Positions 1-11,519 of a DNA stretch of 64,000 bases are shown here, in pieces. The notes under the pieces are model-generated. The model had not been told where the DNA came from, did no database searches, and saw only the letters and a list, made by a program, of their open reading frames with translations. The first letter of the stretch is position 1. Each line of letters starts with the position of its first letter. The position numbers were made by a program, and so were the translations under genes. Source of the stretch: Nomia melanderi (Eukaryota > Arthropoda > Insecta > Hymenoptera > Halictidae); NCBI RefSeq assembly GCF_051020985.1, contig NC_135003.1, forward strand, positions 5,170,001 to 5,234,000. Reading direction: 5' to 3'.

Positions 1-861
1 TGACTTACGCGTATCGACGCGCGCTGCAGCCCCGGGTACGCGCGAACTCCGATAGGACGGCGTATAATGCCACGGGAACGGGTTCAGGGCATCGTCGCAC
101 AGTACAGCTAACCGTGGACAAAAACCGAAAAAGTCTTGTTCTATTTTACCTATTCCGGATGTACCTTGGTATCTGTCCTGTAACATGTTTTATTCGAACG
201 TTTTATTTTGGGAATGTTTTGGGCTGGTGAAACGGAAAATGCTTTTTTATATTTTATAAGTAGAGCATTAAAATAGTTGAGAGGTCTTTGGTAGGAATGT
301 GGCATTTTTATACAGTAGTTTGATTTAATTTGGTAATTATAAAGTGAAAGACGGACATGTCAGCCCCGCCCCAAAAGCAGCTACACGAATGTTAATTTTT
401 TTTATATGAATGAAACTTTTCTTTTTGGTAATTGGGTAATTAATAGTACTTTTATCTTTTAACATTTATTTTTATCACTATGTGCGTTATTGCTTATAAA
501 CAATATTTTCTATAATCTCGGTACGTTATTCGAAGGGATGATAATGTTAGTAATTAACCAATTTTCATAGATCAGTTTATTCAGATCACAGCTCGCGAGG
601 CTCATTATATTGAGCTGGAAATGTTTATAACGTATCTCGAATGTCATTGTGTGCCAAGGGGTTAAGAAAAAATTCAAATAATTCAGATAGAATTAATTAT
701 AAGGGTCGTGAAAGAATCACGTGAAAGTGCGGTCAATGTTTTCGAAAACGATACAATCAAATAATCAACCACATTCTAAGAAATTATTATTATATATTAG
801 TAAAATATGTATAAAATATGAAAAAAATATGAAAATCGCCTGGCTAGAGGCGTTTATTTAG
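1..861. other. Non-coding; CpG-rich left edge then AT-rich
   Basis: The first 120 bases are GC- and CpG-rich and may be the tail of a feature that begins outside the window. From about 130 onward the sequence is AT-rich with no open reading frame worth reporting. I see no gene in it. Confidence 0.5.
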
Positions 862-960
862 CCAGTTAACTGCATTTGACGAGTGCACCCTTCATTTTTT
901 TATTTACTTGCACGCAAAACGAGAGATTTTTTAAACTAAATTCCATAGTTAACAGGTTAG
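862..960 (+). repeat. Dispersed repeat, copy A
   Basis: This stretch, from CCAGTTAACTGC to AGTTAACAGGTTAG, matches 14830-14920 in the same orientation. Shared blocks include CGAGTGCAC/CGAGTACAC, CTTCATTTTTT, AACACGAGAGA-like and CAAACTAAATTCCA-like segments. Both ends carry a GTTAAC core in opposite sense, so it may be a degenerate short inverted-repeat element. The family is not identified. Confidence 0.6.
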
Positions 961-1004
961 AGACCGATTTATCGGTCACTAAAGTGTCAATACAGCATTG
1001 CTCT

Positions 1005-1270
1005 CGTCATTTTCGCTCCGGCCCCGTATTTCCTTTCATCGACGCGCTCGCCTAACAACGTCAGACTGGATCTGTGTCAGTCCTGCCGCGGCGTGGCCGT
1101 GCCGTTTTCCAGGATAATATCCAACCATGCGAAATGGGTTCGTTGTTCCCTTGCGCGTACCGACGTACGCGGTTGCCGTTGAGCAACAAGGGTTTCGTAA
1201 GTTTCTGTTCGCGGGTTAGTACGAATTTGACTTGTCTTGCTTCATCGAGCTCCTCGTTGCTCGTGTAAGC
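1005..1270 (+). other. CpG-rich patch, possible upstream non-coding exon
   Basis: A GC-rich island inside AT-rich DNA. It contains an initiator-like TCAGTC near 1079 and a GTAAGT donor-like hexamer at 1197-1202. If the recursive splice-like site at 3449 is used, a 5' exon must lie upstream of it on this strand, and this patch is the only candidate visible inside the window. The 64-codon frame across it is not conserved-looking and starts at GTG. The base before the donor (C) is atypical, so this is a weak suggestion. Confidence 0.2.
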
Positions 1271-2659
1271 ATTTGTGATTAGATTGCGGACTTTTATACA
1301 GATACAAATTTTTGTGAATTAATTTACGTAATTTTGAAGCAAATAAACAGAGTTTTATTTATTTGCATTAACCGTTTGAAACAAAAGTTTGTCAGTAAAA
1401 ATATTCAATAGAGAGATATAGACATTTTTTTAAAATCAACGAGACATCATATATAAATTGAAGAACAAAGCTATTTTATTTTGATATTTTATATATTGTG
1501 GCATTGTGTTAATGTATAAAGTTTAATATTAAATAGGATTATTAATATTTCTACAGATATAAGAATAAGAGATCCTTCAAATATCGATAAATGAATTGTT
1601 AAGTTTTATAAAAAATTACAAATTAATCACTTCGATTGCTTGATAGTTTTGGGGTTAATATTAACTATCAAACTTCATAATTTCACTATATTAAATCAGA
1701 TGGTGACTGAGAGACGCTTCGGGTGCAATTGGTTAAGTGTGTGGATCAGAGTTAAATGAAAATGGAAATCTCGTTGAATTGTGTTGAATCTTTTATTATA
1801 TCGATGTGTAGACTACCTAGACTAGGGATAACTTTTAACAGCGTAAATTTTATATTAGAGCAATTCTAAAACTTACATTTCTAGAAGTACGTTCCGGTGC
1901 GTTCCACAAATTTCGCGAAGCGTGTGAATGAATGAAAACTGGCGATGAAGGATAATTACCCGAATGGATAAATAAATGTATGATAAATGTATTTACATAT
2001 GTAAAGTGTGCGTGGTGAAGCTAGTTTCCAGAATTTTCATGAATCTTGTGTGCTGCACATATGCAGAAGAAGATCAGAGGAAAAGTCGTGGTTATAACGA
2101 GTGAGTTAAGCTAATAAATTAGTAACAAATGAATTCTAAAATCCCTATTAATATAATTATACGCACGAAGTTAAAGTTTGTTATTGTAATAGAAAATTTC
2201 CTCCATCACAATCACATCAAAAATTGTTTACAAAGTTCACATACCACAAAAAAACATTAAATTCGTATTCTAGTAATATTTTTATAATTTCATAATTCGC
2301 AAGCTATGTAACAGTTATTAAAGAATTAGATTAGTCCAAGATTGCCAGTTTTACAATAGAAAACACACTACGTTAACGATCTCAATACCGATCAATTTTA
2401 ATAGACATTTCAATACACATTAATCGTCGAACCATAAATCGTAGATGTCATATGAAATCAGTGTCCATAAATCTGTTACGTTCACAATTTCAATCGGTGT
2501 TTCTTCGTTCGGAGACGATTTAAAAAAATAAAATTAAGTTTGGTAAGTCTGTTACGTAATCAGCAGTAAGTCGATCATCTTTTCGGACCCGCTCATTGTA
2601 GGATAAATTACCAGAGGATTCTTCCTGACACTGATCTTAGGAAACCAGCATTACCAACA
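1271..2659. other. AT-rich non-coding stretch
   Basis: I see no gene. At about 1283 the sequence TTAGATTGCGGACTTTTAT resembles the end of the inner element described at 23549 and 37041, so a single degenerate terminus of that family may be present. Confidence 0.4.
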
Positions 2660-3015
2660 ACCGATAATCGAGCGATAACGATCGTCCGTGGCCAGGTCCA
2701 GCTGTGGCGTGCACTGTAGAATGCATTTGCATGCGCCGAGGTATCTCAGATTACGGAGCACAGCGCTCTTAATTGGTGCACGCGGCGTGATTGTGCCCGG
2801 ATGCAACGAACCGGTGCAACTGCATCCTCCTTGCCAGCGAGTCGAATTCTTCGCGCGTTACAATCGGGCGCAAACTCGATTCTGTGGCCGCAGAAAATTA
2901 TTCGTGGCTCGGCATCGATTACGCTCGACGAGTTTTGCGGGGATACGCGGATGCAATGCGGCTCCGCCCGTAATTCGAGCAACGGAATTTTCATTCGTTA
3001 CGATTATCGGTTAGC
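2660..3015. other. CpG-rich patch
   Basis: A GC- and CpG-rich island with overlapping short frames on both strands, which is typical of GC-rich non-coding DNA. It contains a POU octamer ATTTGCAT at 2725-2732 within a longer near-palindrome. It may be a conserved regulatory block, but nothing proves this. Confidence 0.35.
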
Positions 3016-3427
3016 GACGGTTACACGACGTGATCATTCGCGTTTATGTGAACTTAATTGTACACAATTAATTGTTTACACAATTTTACGTTGCTCTTTG
3101 ACAGAATCGTGTGGCGAATTAAAAAATATTCGTTCTGTGCTTCTTTTCATTGGTGTTTTCATTTATGGATGAATATGCTTAAAACTAATGGGGTTGTTAA
3201 ATACAAATAAACTGTTAAAGTTTTTGTGAGGTTCGTCGTTTTATAGAAGTTTGTGTATTTCGGTGGAACACAGAAAATTCGTTTTTCTATTGAAAAGTGG
3301 AATTTTTGGATAACGAAACCGGGTAGCATGTGTTGTTAATTGGGAAAGATTATTTTGCTCATTTTTATTGAAAATAAAAATTGTGATTTGTTAATTGGGT
3401 CGAGTCGTCTTTTGTATTAAAATGTTT

Positions 3428-3456
3428 GTGTCTTTTCTTTTGTTGCAGGTGAGTCG
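3428..3456 (+). promoter_or_regulatory. Recursive splice (ratchet) site, zero-length exon
   Basis: The sequence reads TGTCTTTTCTTTTGTTGCAG, then GTGAGT with no base between. This gives a pyrimidine-rich 3' splice site ending at 3448 directly joined to a strong 5' splice site starting at 3449. Such juxtaposed sites are known recursive splicing points in long insect introns. It lies about 6.2 kb upstream of the coding exon at 9698 and on the same strand, so a transcript that uses it would have to start further left. No exon-like frame flanks it. Chance occurrence cannot be excluded. Confidence 0.6.
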
Positions 3457-4369
3457 CATCTTACAACTTCTTATTGTGGAAACAATGGTTAAGTAATTAG
3501 ATTATAGGTTTTTTGGAAACATTTAATGGGCATTCTTAATCACAATAGGAAATTTATATGTTCGGTGAAATTTTGTTATAATTAAACACTTTTTTAATAA
3601 TTTTAAAGTAAAATTAAGATTGTTATTATTAATACTTTTCTTTATTTATAATCTTTATATTATCATAATCTTTTCATATGCCTAAAAATATACTATTATA
3701 AATAGATAAAAATATCACGTCTGTTTGGGGTTGGTTCGCTTGGTCCGGGCGGCAAGAATTTTGTGTTAAAGGACAAATTATTTATTGTTCTTTTAATAAT
3801 ATTGTATAAATAAATAATTGTAATGTTACAAAGGGAATAATAGAAAAACCTGTATTTGTCTTTATTCTTTGCATTTAGAAGTCTATTATACAATTTTTTG
3901 CTATACGTAACATATTACCAGTTCTAAAAAAACCAAATAACAAAAATCTTACATCCAACAATGAATTCTTAATTTTTTTCAACAAAAATAATTTTAATTC
4001 CAAAAGTTACAATTGCATATTATAATCAACGATTATAAAATATAAATATTTTCTGAACCATAACATTCAAATACTTGTAGTATAATCTACGGTCACTCCA
4101 AATATCCTCAATTCTAGAAATAGCCCCTTCCTCAAGGGATAGCTCTCTTATTAAAACCAACTTCACGTATATATCACTAAATCGTTTTTTCAAAATACAC
4201 ATTCAATGTCGCGAATAACCATCCACTTTACATTTCAATTACCGCCAAATTCGCCATCATCTAAACAATCATTAGTAACCCACATTTACGTCCATTGTTC
4301 AGCTAAACTCAATCGAAATGTTCAAGAACAGAACAAACAGACCGACAGAAATGCCCACGTCGTTTTCCA
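3457..4369. other. AT-rich non-coding stretch
   Basis: AT-rich throughout with only short, low-quality frames. I see no gene, repeat or regulatory signal that can be supported. Confidence 0.4.
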
Positions 4370-4685
4370 TCTGGATGTCGGTCCCGATACCACGCTGTGT
4401 TTCATCTGCTGATTGCTTCGTGTCCCTCGCATTCCTTTCCAAAGATTCCCATTCGTGTCAGTCCGCAGTGCCGCGACACGAGCCGCCAGGTCGACGACGA
4501 TAACGTGGTTTCGTCGCGCGTTGCCGTCCGATCGAACGGCAACATCGTGGCAACGAACGGAGGCGAAATCAATTAACTCGGCCACGTGTGGTGGACGCAC
4601 ACGAACCTGACCTCTCATTTTCCATTCTGCACGGCGTAGTGATACGCGTAGTACAACCTACGGAGTTACGTACGCTCTCTCCCTC
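4370..4685. other. CpG-rich patch
   Basis: A GC-rich stretch with overlapping short frames on both strands and no recognisable protein. It directly abuts the TA microsatellite. Confidence 0.35.
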
Positions 4686-4858
4686 TATACATATATATAG
4701 ATGTGTGTATGTTATGTATATATATATACATATATGTATGTATATATATATGATATATGACATACATGTCATATGTAATTTGTACGTGTATATATACATA
4801 CATATATATATATACGTATATAATGTACATACATATATACATACATACATACACGTGT
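4686..4858. repeat. TA/CATA microsatellite
   Basis: Alternating TA, CATA and TGTA runs over about 170 bases. The array contains an imperfect palindrome at 4755-4774 with 9-base arms ATATGACAT and ATGTCATAT. The tyrosine/isoleucine-rich frames across it on both strands are translation of the simple repeat, not genes. Confidence 0.9.
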
Positions 4859-7190
4859 ACCACCAGCCAGCAGCGTTGCTGAACGAGGCTGGCCCCGTAC
4901 CCGCGTACATTAGCCGCGTGGGTTGCCATGGGCAACCCATGACTAACACACGTTCCAGCATCACGTGTCTCTCACTGTGTTCTCTCGCTTTCTCCCGTGG
5001 TTCGCCCCAGTGCCGTGTCCACTGCTGGCGCTGCACACCTTGATGCACTTGGACCAACTTTAACGTCCAACCCGGGTCTCCGAGGAAATGATACGACCAC
5101 GTTTCAACCCCTCGACGTACCATTAAATTAAAGGAGATTTTCCGTGTGAATGTTATTTAGTTTTCCTCGAATTCTCGCGTATACGGCGGCCGGAATGAAA
5201 TTAATGTTTAACTGCTACGCTTGGAGTAATTTTGCTATTCGAGGGTTCTGGAGGAGATGATGTAACTGAATTTTAATCCCTTGATATGTTATTATATTTA
5301 TGGAGATTTTCCGGGTGAATTTAATGAGGACGAAATGTCTGAATGAAATGAAATTAATCGCTGCGCTTGGAATATTTTTGTTGTTTTAACAGGGTTTCGA
5401 AGATGTGAACTCATCTCAGCTGCTTGTTCCGCGCTAAAGAATTTGGAGAGGATGATATGATTCCGTCTTAACCTTTGATATAGAGTTAAATTAGAATTAA
5501 ATTGTACTAATTTGTATTTCCATGTGTATATAATTTCCAGAAATGTATCCTCTATATGATAAAAACATTGAAAATTAATCTGAACTGATTAAATTTCGTC
5601 TATTAAGTTCAATCATCTGTCATCGTTCTGACATTAATTTTATCTCCTTTCCCGTAATAAACGAATGCCAGGCAGTAAATTATTGAATCTGTGTAAGATT
5701 AATAATAGGAATTTCATTATATATGTGGTATGATAATAAAACATATAGGTAAATATTTTTCTTGGATAAATTGATAGTTGTTAACATTAAGTGGTTACTT
5801 AAATCTAATATGTTACGTATTATTAATATTGTTTAATGTATGATTGTTCAACTAACAAAGTTAAGAATTAGTTCATTCTAATTCATATCAGATGACTCAT
5901 GCATCTCAAGTATATTCGAAACGGAATTCCTGGAAAGGAGTAAGAACGCTATTCTGATCTACTAAAGAATCATCCAGCTTCCGGTTGAACTGTTCATTGT
6001 GGGACGTCCAGTGTAGTTGAGTGAAGGTGGGTGTAGTGATTTACAAATAGAACTATCGGAATAACGTACAATAACTTCAAAGAACTAAGTCAGAGTTACG
6101 TAAAATTTAGTAAAAAAATATTTTAGTACTGTTTAAAAATCAAACGGGATAATATGTTTTAAATAAAAAATTAAATATTATAATATAAAATCTTCTGTTT
6201 GGCAAAATAGATTTATTTTTATCTTAAATACAACTATTTGTACAGCATTATTTTAATAATATTACTCAAATTTTTTATCCAATAAGCTATTCCTTCGTGG
6301 ACACAAAAATAATTCAGTTGAACAACCCAAAAGCATTTTAAAATAAAGCCAAAAATGATTTTCTTTAAAAAAGATACTATCCTTTAATTGCATTTGAAAA
6401 TGTATTGCAACAGATAAAATAGGTTCTTTACTTTAAAAGTTATATATATAATTTAAATTAAAATGTTATTCCCGTGTTATTACCGTTTCAAATAATGTTT
6501 CACCCTTCAGTGAGTTTAATTTTATTAATCACCACTCTATAGCGATCAATACATCGTGGATCATTAGACTAATTAAAATTTATTGCTTTCCTTTCCCAAT
6601 AATCTGAATTTATCAGCGATTTATAATTATCATAGAAACATGTTCATTCAACCACGATTAACTTTCTTATAGTCCTATATCGAGACATACTCTATATTCA
6701 ATTTCCTTCCAATAACTACGTATTTTACCTATCTTTGCTATAATTATTCGTCATATCCTAATCCTATCACGTATAGGTACAACTTCTCATGCTTCGTTGA
6801 TAAATTAATAAACTGCTATATTAAACTATTTAATTAAGCTAAATTAAGTAAGGTTGATGTAATCTCCGGAGAGAAAAATCAAGAACACTTCAAATCGCAA
6901 GAGATTAAAATTTGCATTTTATTGCATTTTACACACTAGTGCGTGCTATGAATATATAAAAACCGTGCTCCACTAATAAGGCAATAACTTCTTATTTAAT
7001 TTGCATTTCTACCATTCTTGCAGTGAGTTATAATTCTTCAATGCATTCCAAGAAATTACTTCTTAACTTTCTCATCAAAAAAGTTATAAATTAGCAATTC
7101 ATTCGAAAGAAAGAGTACCTGCCATCAGCAGTGATTACCTAAAATTAAATTACACCAAATATTATAGCTCCACGATACTAGTTACAACGC
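4859..7190. other. Non-coding stretch
   Basis: GC-rich up to about 5200, including a small palindromic GGTTGCCATGGGCAACC near 4920, then AT-rich. No gene is visible. Confidence 0.4.
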
Positions 7191-7354
7191 TGAGCTCCAT
7201 TCTTCTTAGTCCCGTGAATTATGCCCATCTTTTTCTAAGGTATTTCGCCTGAAGTGTCCATGCCCTAGCACTGGGTACGCTCTTCTCCTCTTTGTCGTTC
7301 TTATCATTACACGCTATTTTCCTCCTCTCTCTTTGTTCCTCGGCTGGACCTAGC

Positions 7355-7609
7355 TCAGGGATGTAACCGCGGCTCGAAGCGATCCAACGACACGTGATAC
7401 AAAGCGGCGCGATTCGCGTAATGTTTCACAAATTTCTGTGAAGGCCCGAAGTATCGATTTTCCAAGCCGACGTGCACCATGCGTTTGCTTTGCCACTCCG
7501 GTAATGTCGCCTCTCCAACGTTAATTCCATTTTCCATCAATGCGCAGCGGCACCCGCAAGCAAAATAACACAATACCAGTTTCTCAAATTTCAAAATAAA
7601 ATCTTTCAT
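7355..7609 (-). other. Unassigned 84-codon ORF
   Basis: This frame opens at a true ATG (7609) and closes at 7355. It has mixed, protein-like composition with a cysteine cluster near residues 14-21 (YFACGCRCAL) and a basic, aromatic C-terminal half. I do not recognise a family. It lies in a moderately GC-rich stretch upstream of the promoter block and on the opposite strand to the supported gene. It could be a chance frame, an exon of another gene, or a decayed transposon piece. No splice site or poly(A) signal decides between these. Confidence 0.15.
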
Positions 7610-7839
7610 TCAAAAGTAGCTTCCTCTGACCCATTTACGTGGTTGCTACAGTACACCAGATTTATCTGTAAGGTAATATTTCGGCGTGTCGTTATCGGCA
7701 ATTTGCTCTGAAAGACATATCTGTATCGGATTCGGCCCATAAACATGAAAAAGATGAAATATCCCCGTCACGAAGAAGAAAGTCGCTATTTCTGGGATCC
7801 CTCGGGGCGTTAGATCCAGGGTCTCGACTGAAAACGGAT

Positions 7840-8880
7840 CGTCCCTGAACTCGTGGCGAGTCCACGCGAATGGGAAGGGGTCATGGAACTACGGGGAGGG
7901 AGGAAACGCACTGGGTGGGACAAAGACAGCGACCGTTTGGTGGGGGAGTACGAAGGACAAGGGAAGAAGGGAGAGAAATGGAATAGGGATGCTGTTCTTG
8001 AAAAGAGACCGCGCTAGGTAAGAAAAGAGATAGTAGTCATTTCTGGCTATCCTCGTTACGCTCCGTCCACCCGCTTCTCTCGTACACCCTCCTCCATCCT
8101 CTATCCCCGGTTCCGTCAGCCATTGTAGTAACTCGCCGTTTTCCGGCTTCGGAAGAGAAGAGCAAAGTCACAGGGAAAGAAGACGGGAAATACCGGCAGG
8201 GATGAACAGAGAGGTCAAGCAGAAGCGCGGAAGAATGTACGGAAGGAATAGGGTCTGGGTTAGAGGGAGGGAGGAAGCTGCGCGGATCCAAAGAGGATAG
8301 GGACGAATATATAGGAAAGCGGGTCCGGGTGAAAGAAAGACGAGCGAGACGGCTCGTAGCGAAGAGAAGCTGGAAAGAGGCAGAGAACGTGAGGGCCAAC
8401 AAAGGGACGGAGAAGGACGGGCGTAAAAAGGGCCCACGGTTGGCCACGGGGAACGGAGCATGACGCTAGAAGCTTGCGGAGGAGCGCCGTAAAAAGGAAA
8501 CGAGAGGGACGCGAAGCGGCGAACGAACGGTGGAGAGGGAAGAAATTAGAGGGAAAGAGGCAGCCGCGAGAGGAGGGAGAAGGAAGTCTTAACGAGAGAA
8601 AGATAAACGTAACGAGTGACGAATCGCTAGACAGGGTTGGAAATACCGTGCGCGCCTGTCGAATGAGCGGGACAGAGACGGACGAAGAAAGCCGGTACTG
8701 GTGCGATGGAGAAAGGGTATTAAAGAGCGACAGCGACCGAAAATGGCGGTGCGCGAGGGAGCGAGGGAGAAAGTACGACTGTTCGAAAAGAGAGGGAGAC
8801 GGCGAACGGGCGGCTAGAGTGAGAGAAAGAGAGAAGGGGAACCAGCAGAGACGAGACAGAGTGCGCCCACCGAGCCGCCT
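7840..8880 (+). promoter_or_regulatory. Purine-rich GAGA-motif block upstream of promoter
   Basis: For about 1 kb the + strand is strongly purine-rich. At least eight GAGAG pentamers are visible, for example in GGGAGAGAAATGG near 7968 and GTGAGAGAAAGAGAGAAGG near 8820. In insects GAGAG is the core site of GAGA factor, which opens chromatin at paused promoters. The long arginine/glutamate-rich frame on the + strand (8474-9253) and the serine/leucine/proline-rich frame on the other strand (8260-8913) are explained by this composition bias and are not treated as genes. Confidence 0.5.
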
Positions 8881-9697
8881 CCATACCACCTCCAGCATTC
8901 CCGGCCTGTACACACAGTTGCAGCTGCACTACCGCCGTGGCTCGCTCGCTCGCTCGCTCGTTCGTTCGTTCGTTTGCCCGTGTGCACATGCGGGACTGCG
9001 CGCGCGTTCCACTCTCGCTCAGCAATCATCTCGTCGGTTCGTTTTTCAGCGATGTGCTCTTCTTTGGATACCAGGGCATGCCGCGTGTGAGTTTTCCTCT
9101 CGGTCCAGAGTGTCGTGTCGAACAGTGAGCGAGTCTTGCCCCCGGAGTGACGACAGTGAAGGCTACCCTCGTGACGTTTCGCGGACCAAGACCCCGGAAG
9201 TTGACAAGTCGCCTGGGACTATCTCTAGAAACTTTGATTTGATATACCGGTGATCGTTCAGTCGCAGTCGACTGGTTGGGACAAACGCATCCCCTTTTTC
9301 CACCCTTATCGAGCCACGTACGGTGCACGTGCACGTCCGAACGCCGTCGCCGGTCGCGATACAGACGTATCGGGGCTTCGATCTCGAGAGAAAGAAACCC
9401 GTCGCCTCGTTAGCGAGATATTACACCGTCGGCCGGAAAAAGTTTCTGACATTTCGCAAATGTCAGTCGTGGTGCTTGGCGTAGCGGCTTCCACGTAGTC
9501 GGAGCGTGATAAACGATAAGGAGGGCCCGGCGGATTTTGGTTAGCACCCGCGTGTTGTGTCAGTTCACCCCCGCGGTTTCTCGTCGCTCGGTTTCCGAAC
9601 CGAAACCAAGACATGTGATCCGTGCAGCCGAACAGGAAGAAGCTACAGGCCCCACGTATTATCCTGCCGCTAGCCGGAGGCTTGAACCGACTGCAAG
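8880..9697 (+). promoter_or_regulatory. CpG-rich promoter and 5' untranslated region
   Basis: GC- and CpG-rich DNA running straight into the start codon at 9698. Initiator-like TCAGTC at 9258-9263 and TCAGTT at 9560-9565 are possible transcription starts. A GTGAGT donor-like site near 9089 and a pyrimidine tract plus CAG ending at 9049 leave room for alternative splicing in the leader. No TATA box is evident. The exact start cannot be fixed from sequence alone. Confidence 0.45.
8941..8976 (+). repeat. CTCG/TTCG tetranucleotide microsatellite
   Basis: Five CTCG units are followed by three TTCG units and one TTTG, just upstream of the probable transcription start region. Length changes here could alter promoter spacing or leader length. 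Confidence 0.9.
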
Positions 9698-9817
9698 ATG
9701 GACTGGATGAGGAGGCAGGATATCAAGGAGGAGGTACCGGAAACTCCTACCGCTCTGACACCAGATGAGCCCGATGAGTGTTATTTCGACGAGGACGTCT
9801 CGATTGACGAGGGCATG
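9698..9817 (+). CDS. First coding exon of an unidentified acidic protein
   Basis: The exon encodes 40 residues, from MDWMRRQDIKEEVPETPTAL to VSIDEGM, and ends at a GTACGT splice donor (GT at 9818-9819) after a complete codon, so the intron is phase 0. The start is supported by the context GCAAGATGG and by an in-frame TGA at 9683-9685. Without splicing the frame would add about 31 tryptophan/cysteine-containing residues and stop at 9911-9913, which looks like intron translation. The peptide has a basic start, a sumoylation-type IKEE motif at residues 9-12, a TP/PE-rich middle, and an acidic stretch DEPDECYFDEDVSIDEG. This composition is common in the N-terminus of transcription factors and other regulatory proteins. 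I do not recognise the family, and that reading is inference. The remaining exons must lie beyond 64000 or be too short to recognise. Confidence 0.78.
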
Positions 9818-9913
9818 GTACGTGATTCGCGTTACTCTTTGCGAACGTTTTGCCTTTATTGTTGGAGCGGAGGCGATGAGTTCGTTGAGCACGGTAGAAC
9901 TCCGAATTACTGA

Positions 9914-11519
9914 GTCTATCGTACGACATGGTTAACATTATTGGAACGTACTTATTGCGGTTCATAGGGGTCTTATGATTTTGGTTTGCAGGCTGTTCTT
10001 ATTTGTGAGGTCAACGGGAAAGTTTGGGTTCTTTTTGAATATATCAACTGTATGTGGAATTCGTTGTATGTAGAATATTTATGATAATTGTATTTGTCTT
10101 GTTGTTATATGTTACTTTCTGGAAAATGTCAGAAATAGAGCAATGGATGCAGATTTGAGCTTTAGTGCTTATTGTTACTCTGTTCTGGGTTAATATTTTC
10201 GTAATGAGAATAGCTAGTTCGATATCAGCGTTTAACTGAAAATAGTAATTGGGTTTTTGCGCAATAATTTTTATTTATTCATTTATTCACGAATGAAGCC
10301 TATAATCATACAGATTATTTTTCAAGAAAACTGATGAAAAGAACAAAATTGTCATTTACGTGATAATTGATTTAGAGAAATAATAAGTGTAGATTTAATG
10401 AGAAAGATCTACGTTTCATTGAAGTATTGCTAACGTTTTGAAACGTTTCATCGAATTAAATACAGTACAGTAAATATTCATATTTGGAAGTAATATTGGT
10501 GATATTATAACTTTAAACAGTAAAATTATTCAATTATATGTTTTTTTATAGTTCTACTGATAAATAACAACAAAATAATTTTCTCATTCGACTACTAATG
10601 AGCTGTTTAATGAGTTTAAATGTGCATAAATTATAATTTCATCCTCTCGATATTAAATATATTACTGTATTCTTCGATGATAATTATTTGATGCCAAAAT
10701 GCCTGTTCTACAGGCTCAGAATAAATGGAGTACTACTGTACATACTTGAGACCAAGGGAACTATGCACGAGGGTTGCATGATTATTAACCCTACGTATAC
10801 CGGCGTGTATTCGAGCTTCAAGGTGGTTTGCTCGAAGCAATGCAATTAGGGACCACGTATTCGTGGTCCAAATATTAGGGGCGAAGGAAACGCCTTGCAT
10901 AGAATCTAGACACGTTTTCACTTACGTAAATAATTTGCTCCGTTTGAAAATCAATTCACTTATTTCATGCGATTTTGTATCGTTACTTATTATCAACATC
11001 CTGGATTTCTTACATTATTTAATTAACAAAATTTGTCAAATTTAATAAGTTAAAAGTAAATACAAAGATTAAACTTTGCATTCCTTACATTTTTCATTAT
11101 AATTTTGTAATTAGTTAATTACTTTTACAATTTAAGTATGATGATTAGTATAATTAATCTCACTGCAAGAAAAATAAATCTTATCTGCCTTATCTGAAAT
11201 ATAATTTACACGGTGTAATCAGCTATTATTTTAAATGAAATTTTTTCTGTTTCTCTCTGACTAGATATATACTTACCTCATGAAGAAAGAAGTGTGTATG
11301 TACATGGTTCACAATTTTCATTGTCACAAATTTTGAAGCTTCGTGGAATATTCATGCTAACACCTTAAATTATTATCCCGGTGTACGTAGCAAAGTGACA
11401 AATAACTGTTTGCAACTGTAAAATAATATTCGTTATCGAATAAATGTTCGCGACATACACTAATAACATTACTGCCAACACTTGTAATTTGTAAAGTTGT
11501 AAAAGATATTTCTACATTA
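9914..11519. other. AT-rich intronic stretch
   Basis: I see no gene. A short CpG-richer piece lies at 10750-10920. A perfect donor-like GAG/GTAAGTAT is present on the - strand at about 11275, but it has no coding frame. Confidence 0.4.

Noticed and set aside
4569..5123. 184-codon - strand frame and 151-codon + strand frame across the microsatellite
   Set aside because: The tyrosine/isoleucine/threonine-rich core is translation of the TA/CATA repeat.
6910..7006. Pair of POU octamers ATTTGCAT at 6910-6917 and 6999-7006
   Set aside because: Further octamers occur at 2725, 25428 and 54911. Several are expected by chance in AT-rich DNA of this length.
8474..9253. 259-codon + strand frame and overlapping 217-codon - strand frame (8260-8913)
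   Set aside because: Both are explained by the purine-rich, GC-rich composition: arginine/glutamate on one strand, serine/leucine/proline on the other. No domain is visible and they overlap the promoter.
11262..11300. - strand pyrimidine tract, GAG, then GTAAGTAT, resembling a recursive splice site
   Set aside because: The acceptor would be GAG, which is rarely used, and no - strand gene is supported here.
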